Source of the DNA: an uncultured Oscillospiraceae bacterium
GTDB taxonomy: Bacteria; Bacillota; Clostridia; Oscillospirales; Oscillospiraceae
Assembly: GCA_905234575.1 (NCBI GenBank)
Contig: CAJOIG010000125.1
Span: forward strand, 1 to 6,876
Length of the DNA: 6,876 bases
Direction of reading: 5' to 3'
The position numbers and the translations under genes were made by a program. This document shows positions 1 to 4,788 of this stretch, one piece after another; within the stretch, counting starts at the first letter, position 1; every line of letters starts with the position of its first letter. A model generated the notes under the pieces. The model worked only from the letters and a program-made list of their open reading frames with translations, made no database searches and was not told the origin of the DNA.

Positions 1-630
1 TCCCGTAGGCACCGTGCCGGGGGCGATCTCCGTGACCTGGGAGGCGGAAAGCCAGAGCCGCTGGGAGAGGACGTCGCCGCGCCCCTGGCCGTCCAGGTTG
101 AAATAGGAGTGGTTCGTCAGGTTCACCACCGTGGGCGCGTCGGTGACGGCGCGGTAGTCCAGCACGAGGGCGTTGTCCCCGGTGAGGGTATAAGTCACGG
201 TGACGGAGAGCGCGCCGGGATAGCCCTCCTCGCCCGCGGGACTGACGTACCGCAGGACCAGGGCCCCGTCCTCCTCGGAGGCGGCGAAAACGCGCCGCTC
301 GAAGGTGCCGTGGAGATGGTTTTCGCCGTCGTTTTTCGGCAGGCGGTATGTCCGGCCGTCCAGCGGGAAGGCGGCGTTTCCGATGCGGTTGGCGCACCGC
401 CCCACCAGGGCCCCGAACCAGCAGGTCCCCGCCTCGTAGCCCGCGAGGTCGTCGTAGCCCAGGACCACGTCCGTGGGCCGACCCTCCCGGTCGGGGACGA
501 CGAGGCTCTGGATGACGCAGCCGTAGTCCAGGACCCGGACGGTCATGCCGTTTCTGTTTTGCAGGGTCCAGCGGGTCACCGGGCGGCCGTCCGCCGTGAC
601 GCCGAAGGGTTCATGGAAGATGTCTGTCAT
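1..630 (-). CDS. galM: Aldose 1-epimerase (galactose mutarotase), 3' end cut off by the window edge
   Basis: Interconverts the alpha and beta anomers of aldoses such as galactose and glucose in the cytoplasm, feeding the Leloir pathway. This frame was read directly from the minus strand and is open from ATG (628-630) to the window edge, giving the first 210 residues. Family motifs appear in order: GRCANRIGNAAF (about 77-88, the GR-ANRI substrate-binding stretch), NDGENHLHG (100-108, with the catalytic-type His at about 107), and NHSYFNLDG (173-181, second active-site His at 174), followed by a TEIAPGTVPTG stretch typical of what comes next. The family is usually about 340-350 residues, so roughly the last 40% and the catalytic Glu lie outside the window. 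The start overlaps the ruvX stop as ATGA, and a GGAGGG lies 15 bases upstream inside ruvX, so translation is probably coupled. No disruption is seen. A related mutarotase of another sugar specificity is possible. Confidence 0.93.
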   Translation of the reverse strand, partial: MTDIFHEPFGVTADGRPVTRWTLQNRNGMTVRVLDYGCVIQSLVVPDREGRPTDVVLGYDDLAGYEAGTCWFGALVGRCANRIGNAAFPLDGRTYRLPKNDGENHLHGTFERRVFAASEEDGALVLRYVSPAGEEGYPGALSVTVTYTLTGDNALVLDYRAVTDAPTVVNLTNHSYFNLDGQGRGDVLSQRLWLSASQVTEIAPGTVPTG

Positions 631-1034
631 AGCGTTCCCAGGTATCCCTCCAGAATCAGCGCCGCCGCAACCGCGTCCACGGTGGCCTTGTGCTTCTTCT
701 CCTTTTTGCCGTTCTCTCGCAGGATTCGGTGGGCGTCAATGGTGGTGCGCCGCTCGTCCCACAGGACCACCGGCGGCGCGCCGGCGGCCTCGAGGAGCGC
801 CTTCAGCGCCCGGGCCTTCTCCGCCCGGGGCCCCTCCGTGCCGTCCATGTTCTTCGGCAGGCCGAGGACGAGGGTCCCCACCTCCCGCTCGGCGGCCGCC
901 GCCGCGATGGCCTGCGCCAGCGCCTCGGCGTTCCGCTGGGCGATGACGAAGGTCTCGCCCGCGATGAGTCCCGTGAGATCGGACACGGCGATGCCGGTGC
1001 GCGCGTCGCCGTAGTCGATGGCCATGATCCGCAT
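627..1034 (-). CDS. ruvX: YqgF/RuvX-family Holliday junction resolvase-like protein
   Basis: A small RNase H-fold protein, 135 residues, the usual size (about 138). Family members are linked to Holliday-junction resolution and, for E. coli YqgF, to 16S rRNA 5'-end maturation; which role applies here cannot be told from sequence. The conserved acidic residues and motifs are visible: AIDYGDARTGIAVSD (5-19, Asp7), LVLGLPKNMDGTEGP (55-69), DERRTT (93-98) and TVDAVAAALIL (118-128, Asp120). The start was set at ATG 1032-1034 (MRIMAIDYG) because the family begins just before the IDYG motif. The same frame stays open to about 1367, but that extension runs through the divergent promoter and the neighbouring gene. 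No strong Shine-Dalgarno precedes either ATG (1034 or 1025), so the second (Met4) is a possible alternative. It is the first gene of a two-gene unit with galM, overlapping it by 4 bases. Confidence 0.93.
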   Translation of the reverse strand: MRIMAIDYGDARTGIAVSDLTGLIAGETFVIAQRNAEALAQAIAAAAAEREVGTLVLGLPKNMDGTEGPRAEKARALKALLEAAGAPPVVLWDERRTTIDAHRILRENGKKEKKHKATVDAVAAALILEGYLGTL

Positions 1035-1063
1035 AGGATACCACACCGGCGGCGGGAACGCAA
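1035..1063 (-). promoter_or_regulatory. Possible extended -10 promoter abutting the ruvX start
   Basis: On the minus strand a TTGCGT (1058-1063) and a TATCCT (1035-1040, preceded by TGG) are separated by exactly 17 bases. Transcription would begin inside the annotated first codons, giving an almost leaderless message starting near Met4 (ATG at 1023-1025). This fits the lack of a Shine-Dalgarno but is sequence inference only; the alternative ruvX promoter is listed at 1117-1144. Confidence 0.3.
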
Positions 1064-1095
1064 CGCCCGGACGCGGGAGTTTTTCGCTTCCCCGC

Positions 1096-1124
1096 TTGTA
1101 TTTGCCGGCGGATTCCACTATAAT
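1096..1124 (+). promoter_or_regulatory. Sigma-70-type promoter for the PLP-dependent enzyme gene
   Basis: TTGTAT at 1096-1101, a 17-base spacer and a perfect TATAAT at 1119-1124. Transcription would start near 1131, leaving a leader of about 27 bases that contains the AAAGGAG ribosome binding site at 1143-1149, 8 bases before the ATG at 1158. Confidence 0.75.
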
Positions 1125-1144
1125 GGACCCATAACGAACATCAA
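1117..1144 (-). promoter_or_regulatory. Possible divergent promoter for ruvX-galM overlapping the plus-strand promoter
   Basis: Read on the minus strand there is TTGATG (1139-1144), a 16-base spacer and TATAGT (1117-1122). The -10 box shares four bases with the plus-strand TATAAT, so the two polymerases could not bind at once. It would give ruvX a leader of about 75 bases. Assigned from sequence resemblance only. Confidence 0.4.
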
Positions 1145-1157
1145 AGGAGTGCTTCCT

Positions 1158-2596
1158 ATGATCGACCTTCGCATCCATCCCGAGGGCCGGGCCCACAACC
1201 TCGCCTGCGCCCGGGAAAACGGCATTGTCATCCCCACCTTCGCCCAGATGAAGGACCCGAGCCTCATCCCCCAGAAGGTGCTGGACAAGCTCGCCGTCAC
1301 CGGCCTGTGGGACATCGACCCCGTGAACCTGTTCCGCGTGAGCTGGCACAACGAGCCCAAGGAGCACGGCGGCCTCTTCGGCGCGCCGAACTACATCCGG
1401 GCGTGCCCTGCCGCATCGTGGGTCTCGTCGGCAAGTGGTTCCCCACCGGCTGCCACAAGGTCGGCGCCTCCTTCGGCTGCCTCGTGCCGGAGCTCGTGAC
1501 GGGACATTTCGACTCCTCCGTCCAGAAGGCCGTGTGGCCCTCCACCGGCAACTACTGCCGCGGCGGCGCCTTCAACTCCCGGCTCCTCGGCGTCCACGCC
1601 ATCGGCATCCTGCCCCAGGAGATGAGCCGCGAGCGCTTCGACTGGCTCCGCTCCATCGGCGCGGAGATCATCGCCACTCCCGGCTGCGAGTCGAACGTCA
1701 AGGAGATCTTCGACAAGACCCATGAGCTGGCCGCGGACCCCTCCAACATGATCTTCAACCAGTTCGAGCAGATGGGCAACCACCTCTGGCACTATGAGGT
1801 CACGGGCTCCGCCATCGCGGAGGTCTTCGAGGGCATGAAGCGTCCCGGCGACCGGTTCGCCGGCGCGTGCTTCACCACGGGGTCGGCGGGGGCCATCGGC
1901 TCCGGCGACAAGCTCAAGGAGCTCTACCCCGGCATGAAGCTCGCCGCGGGCGAGGCGCTGCAGTGCCCCACCCTGCTGGACAACGGCTTCGGCGGCCACC
2001 GCATCGAGGGCATCGGCGACAAGCACGTCCCCTGGATCCACAACGTCAAAAACACCGACATGGTCATCGACATCGATGACAACGACTCCCAGGAGCTCCT
2101 GCGCCTGTTCAACGAGCCCGAGGGCGTGCGCTTCCTCACGGAGGAGCTGTGCCTCGACCCGGCCTTTGTGGAAAAGCTCTCCTGGCTCGGCATCTCCGGC
2201 ATCGCGAACCTGCTGTGCTGCATCAAGATGGCGAAATACTACGAATTCACCGAGCACGACGTCGTCGCCACGGTGCTGACGGACTCCTTCGCCATGTACG
2301 GCAGCCGCCTGGAGGAGCTGCGGGAGCAGGACGGCGACTACACCCCCGTGAAGGCCGCCGTGGACTTCGCCCGGCATCTGCAGGCGCAGAAGACCGACAA
2401 CCTCCTGGAGCTGACCTACGCCGACCGCAAGCGCGTGCACAACCTCAAGTACTACACCTGGGTCGAGCAGCAGGGCAAGACCGTGGACGAGATCAACGCC
2501 CTCTGGTACGGCACGGAGTTCGAGGACGTCCATAGGCAGGCCGCCGCCATCGACGAGCTGATCAAGGCCTTCAACGAGGAGGCCGGCAACGCCTGA
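1158..2596 (+). pseudogene. PLP-dependent fold-type II enzyme (cysteine synthase-like, 'beta subunit' family), frameshifted near 1398
   Basis: Encodes a pyridoxal-phosphate enzyme of the tryptophan synthase beta/cysteine synthase fold; the reaction of this subfamily is not known to me, and 'cysteine synthase' would be an over-call. Residues 1-80 read in one frame from ATG 1158 (good AAAGGAG site), ending GAPNYI; the rest reads in another frame from about 1400 (GVPCRIVGLVGKW) to the TGA at 2594-2596, 398 codons. Landmarks: PTGCHKVGA with the probable PLP-binding Lys (codon 1457-1459), WPSTGNYCRGGAF (substrate loop), TTGSAGAIGSGD (glycine-rich phosphate loop), NGFGGHRIEGIGDKHVPWIHN, and NLKYYTWVEQQGK near the end. 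From memory, homologues carry some 6-8 residues ending in LTG between NYI and the RIVGLVGKW block, and these are missing here, so a short deletion fits better than a one-base slip. The rest is well preserved, so a recent mutation or an assembly error are both possible. Own promoter; terminator just after the stop. Confidence 0.85.
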
Positions 2597-2601
2597 ATCC
2601 G

Positions 2602-2637
2602 AAAAAACCGCTGTCCATATTCCATGGACAGCGGTTT
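2602..2637. terminator. Bidirectional Rho-independent terminator between convergent genes
   Basis: A perfect 14-bp inverted repeat, arms 2605-2618 and 2624-2637, with a 5-base loop, begins only 8 bases after the PLP gene's stop and lies 15 bases beyond the stop of the opposing gene. Read on the minus strand the stem runs into six T residues (the A run at 2602-2607), a textbook terminator for the YcxB-like gene. Read on the plus strand the stem is followed by only TTTG, so it is probably weaker in that direction. Confidence 0.85.
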
Positions 2638-2652
2638 GAACGTGGGTCGTTT

Positions 2653-3153
2653 TCAGCCGGGACCGGCGTTCATCTTTTCCCGCAGGAAGGCGAGGGCCTC
2701 CTCCGCGGTGCCCAGGGTGAAGCGCTCCGGGTCGAGGGTGACGAAAAAGCCCTTGTCCAGCCGGAGGTAGATCCCGTGCCTCCCCTCATAGATCCTCCGG
2801 ATCCGGTCGTAGGTCAGCTTCAGCATCCCCTTGTCGATGGGGGTGTAGTTCTCAAAGCGGTCCTCGTACAGGCGCACGACCACCTGGACCGGCTCCTTGT
2901 ACAGCTTGTTGAACCGGTAGTACTGGAGGGACCCGTTGATCGTCGGCAGGAAGAACCAGGCGACGAGCGCCGCCGTGACGCCCCAGAGCGCCGCGTCCGC
3001 TTTCGGATAGAGGCCGCCCAGGAGAACGACGGCCCACGCGATGGCCAGCAGCACGGCGAGCCCGGCGACCAGCTTCGGCGAGCGGGCCAGGCGGGTCATT
3101 TCCGTCAGGCGCTTCCGCGTCAGAACGCAATAGCTTTCATATAGAACGGACAT
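2653..3153 (-). CDS. YcxB-like two-helix membrane protein of unknown function
   Basis: A 166-residue protein with a short basic N-terminus (RKRLTEMTRLARSPK, 13-27), two hydrophobic membrane segments (about 28-48 and 54-72) forming a hairpin, then a cytoplasmic-type soluble domain (about 75-166). That domain contains LYEDRFENYTP...LKLTYDRIRRIYEGRHGIYLRLDKGFFVTL followed by a short acidic-basic helix, which matches the layout of the YcxB-like C-terminal domain (a PH-like beta fold by resemblance). The family has no established function that I can name. The start at ATG 3151-3153 is fixed by a strong AAGGAGGG site (3162-3169 on the plus strand) 8 bases upstream. It is a single-gene unit with its own promoter and terminator, divergent from the amidohydrolase gene. 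Family assignment is by recollection of the domain pattern. Confidence 0.8.
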   Translation of the reverse strand: MSVLYESYCVLTRKRLTEMTRLARSPKLVAGLAVLLAIAWAVVLLGGLYPKADAALWGVTAALVAWFFLPTINGSLQYYRFNKLYKEPVQVVVRLYEDRFENYTPIDKGMLKLTYDRIRRIYEGRHGIYLRLDKGFFVTLDPERFTLGTAEEALAFLREKMNAGPG

Positions 3154-3165
3154 AAACCATACCCT

Positions 3166-3211
3166 CCTTGCGCGGCTCTTATGGGATTATACCAGAACCG
3201 GGCGCGCAAGG
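3166..3211. repeat. 9-bp inverted repeat flanking the YcxB-like gene's -10 box (possible operator)
   Basis: CCTTGCGCG at 3166-3174 and its exact reverse complement CGCGCAAGG at 3203-3211 are separated by 28 bases, with the centre of symmetry (about 3188.5) inside the TATAAT box. One arm overlaps the ribosome binding site and the other the -35 element. Only the left arm would be in the YcxB-like transcript, so if functional it acts in DNA. It may be a chance match in G+C-rich sequence. Confidence 0.35.
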
Positions 3212-3214
3212 CAA
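3186..3214 (-). promoter_or_regulatory. Extended -10 promoter for the YcxB-like gene
   Basis: On the minus strand, TTGCCT (3209-3214), a 17-base spacer ending in TGG, and a perfect TATAAT (3186-3191). Transcription would begin near 3179, leaving a leader of about 26 bases that carries the AAGGAGGG ribosome binding site. No comparably good plus-strand promoter was found for the amidohydrolase in the same 81-base spacer. Confidence 0.75.
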
Positions 3215-3234
3215 CGTCTTTCAGGAGGCAGAGC

Positions 3235-4590
3235 ATGATCGCATTTCGCGGCGGCGCCGTCGTTTCCGCCGACGGCGTGGAGCAAAAGGATATATATGTT
3301 GAAAACGGAAAAATCGTCCCGCCGGGCGAGGTGGACGAGGTGATCGACGTGACGGGAAAGCTCCTCTTTCCCGGCTTCATCGACGCCCATACCCACCTGG
3401 ATATGCCCGTTTCCGGTACGGTGACGGCGGATTCCTTCCCCACCGGCACCGCCGCGGCCGTCGCGGGCGGCACGACGGCGATCCTGGACTTCGCCACCCA
3501 GGACCGGGGCCATACCCTCGCGGAGGCGCTGGATCTCTGGCACGCGCGGGCCGACGGGCGCTGCGCCTGCGACTTCGGCTTCCACATGGCGGTCACGGAC
3601 TGGAACGACCGCACGAAAAAGGAGCTTTCCGCCATGGCCGACGCCGGAATTACGAGCTTCAAGGCGTACATGGCCTACGACGCCCTGCGCCTCGATGACG
3701 ACGACCTCGGGGCCTTCCTCGCCGCGGCGGGGGAGCTCGGCGGGATCGTCGGCTGCCACTGCGAACTGGGCGATGAGGTGAACGCGAACGTCGCGCGGCT
3801 CCTCGCCGAGGGGAAGACCGACCCGGTCTGGCATCCGCTCTCCCGCCCGAACGCCGTGGAGGCCGCCGCCGTGGAGCGCTTCCTCGCGCTTTCCCGGCAG
3901 GCGGAGGGCCGGCCCTGGGTCGTGCATCTGTCCACCCGGGAGGGGCTTGCCGCCGTCGATGCGGCCCGCGCCGCCGGGCAGTCGGTGCTCGTGGAGACCT
4001 GCCCGCAGTACCTCACCCTGACGGACGAGGTCTATTCCCGCCCGGATTTCGAGGGCGCGAAATTCGTCTGCTCCCCGCCCATCCGCTCCGCCGCGGACGT
4101 CCAGGCGCTGTGGCAGGCGGTGGAGGACCGGCGGGTGGACATCCTCTCGACGGACCACTGCTCCTTCCACTTCCGGGGGCAGAAGGAGCGCGGCCGGGGG
4201 GACTTCTCGAAGATCCCGAACGGCCTGCCCGGCATCGAGCTGCGGCCCGCTCTGCTGTGGACGGCGGGCGTCGCCGCGGGGCGGATCGCCGCGCCGGACA
4301 TGGCCCGCCTTCTGAGCGAGGCCCCGGCCAAAGCCTTTGGCCTCTGGGGGCGCAAGGGCGCCCTGGCCCCGGGGTTCGACGCGGACGTCGTCGTCTGGGA
4401 CCCGGCGTTCGAGGGTCCGGTGGACCCCGCCGCGCTCGAGACGATGTGCGACTATTCTCCCTGGGAGGGGACGCGCCTTCGCGGCCGGGCGGAGCGCGTT
4501 TATCTGCGGGGCCGCCTCGCCGCCGAGAACGGCCGCTGCGTCCGCCGGGGCGGGGGCGATTACCTGCGCCGCGCGGTCGGATCGCTCTGA
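3235..4590 (+). CDS. hydA: Dihydropyrimidinase / D-hydantoinase-family amidohydrolase
   Basis: A 451-residue cytoplasmic metal hydrolase that should open cyclic amide (-CO-NH-CO-) rings such as dihydrouracil or 5-substituted hydantoins; length fits the family (about 450-480). Metal-site residues are all present in order: DAHTHLD (His52, His54), SFKAYMAY (Lys143, the lysine that is carboxylated in this family, and Tyr148), CHCELGD (His175), VVHLST (His231) and STDHCSF (Asp307). CSPPIR (279-284) and KIPNGLPGIELR (326-337) correspond to the substrate-binding segments. The C-terminal APGFDADVVVWDP is the usual return to the small beta domain. ATG 3235 was chosen because AGGAGG (3223-3228) sits 6 bases upstream; the frame is open to 3181 but that start has no site. 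No partner gene (carbamoylase, dihydropyrimidine dehydrogenase) is in the window, so the true substrate is undetermined; allantoinase or phenylhydantoinase-like activity remains possible. Confidence 0.87.
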   Translation: MIAFRGGAVVSADGVEQKDIYVENGKIVPPGEVDEVIDVTGKLLFPGFIDAHTHLDMPVSGTVTADSFPTGTAAAVAGGTTAILDFATQDRGHTLAEALDLWHARADGRCACDFGFHMAVTDWNDRTKKELSAMADAGITSFKAYMAYDALRLDDDDLGAFLAAAGELGGIVGCHCELGDEVNANVARLLAEGKTDPVWHPLSRPNAVEAAAVERFLALSRQAEGRPWVVHLSTREGLAAVDAARAAGQSVLVETCPQYLTLTDEVYSRPDFEGAKFVCSPPIRSAADVQALWQAVEDRRVDILSTDHCSFHFRGQKERGRGDFSKIPNGLPGIELRPALLWTAGVAAGRIAAPDMARLLSEAPAKAFGLWGRKGALAPGFDADVVVWDPAFEGPVDPAALETMCDYSPWEGTRLRGRAERVYLRGRLAAENGRCVRRGGGDYLRRAVGSL

Positions 4591-4667
4591 GCCGTTGCCT
4601 GTGGAAGAATTGACAAAATCACTTTATTATTTTTGTCGCTTATTACCAGTTAAATCATAAAATCTTT

Positions 4668-4697
4668 GATGTTTCTCACAAAAAAACATCTTTTTTT
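4668..4697 (+). terminator. Probable Rho-independent terminator of hydA
   Basis: GATGTTT (4668-4674) pairs with AAACATC (4684-4690) across a 9-base loop and is followed directly by seven T residues (4691-4697). The stem is short and A/T-rich, so it may be inefficient. An alternative 9-bp stem (ACAAAAAAA 4678-4686 with TTTTTTTGT 4691-4699) would compete for the same bases. Confidence 0.5.
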
Positions 4698-4717
4698 GTA
4701 AATCAGTCACATTTGAT

Positions 4718-4746
4718 TTGAAAAATCCACACAGAGAGTATAAAAT
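4718..4746 (+). promoter_or_regulatory. Promoter of hppA with an A/T-rich upstream element
   Basis: TTGAAA (4718-4723), a 17-base spacer and TAAAAT (4741-4746), each one mismatch from consensus. Transcription would start near 4753, leaving a leader of about 36 bases with AGGAG at 4775-4779, 9 bases before the ATG. The T7 run and following A/T-rich bases at 4691-4715 lie where an UP element would contact the polymerase alpha subunits. Confidence 0.65.
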
Positions 4747-4788
4747 AGATTAGTCAGATACAAACTTATAGTTTAGGAGTGATTGAAA

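Larger units (their letters stand above)
4591..4788 (+). other. A+T-rich spacer between hydA and hppA
   Basis: This 198-base stretch is strikingly A/T-rich against the G/C-rich genes on both sides. It contains a loose 7-bp hairpin just after hydA (GACAAAA 4612-4618 with TTTTGTC 4631-4637, 12-base loop, no T run), the terminator-like hairpin at 4668-4697, an A-tract/T-tract pair (4680-4697), the hppA promoter (4718-4746) and the ribosome binding site (AGGAG 4775-4779). I see no open reading frame or structured RNA of a recognised class in it. Confidence 0.8.

Noticed and set aside
109..1014. Plus-strand open frame opposite galM and ruvX
   Set aside because: No domain resemblance; the minus strand here encodes two clear conserved proteins.
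1035..1367. N-terminal extension of ruvX upstream of MRIM
   Set aside because: The frame is open but crosses the divergent promoter region and the PLP gene's start, and the family begins right at the IDYG motif.
1397..1410. Programmed ribosomal frameshift as the explanation for the PLP gene
   Set aside because: There is no slippery heptamer, and conserved residues appear to be missing at the junction, which a frameshift would not explain.
1391..2533. Antisense open frame of 380 codons opposite the PLP gene
   Set aside because: Same G/C-bias shadow; the opposite strand carries the conserved PLP-enzyme motifs.
3181..3234. Earlier in-frame start for the amidohydrolase
   Set aside because: It has no ribosome binding site and lies inside the YcxB-like gene's promoter; ATG 3235 has AGGAGG at 6 bases.
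4610..4615. Perfect TTGACA just downstream of hydA
   Set aside because: No acceptable -10 box is found 16-18 bases downstream (the bases there read TTGTCG); TATTAT is too close and TATTAC too far.
4753..4788. Riboswitch in the hppA leader
   Set aside because: From the predicted start the leader is only about 36 bases, too short for a known aptamer plus switch.
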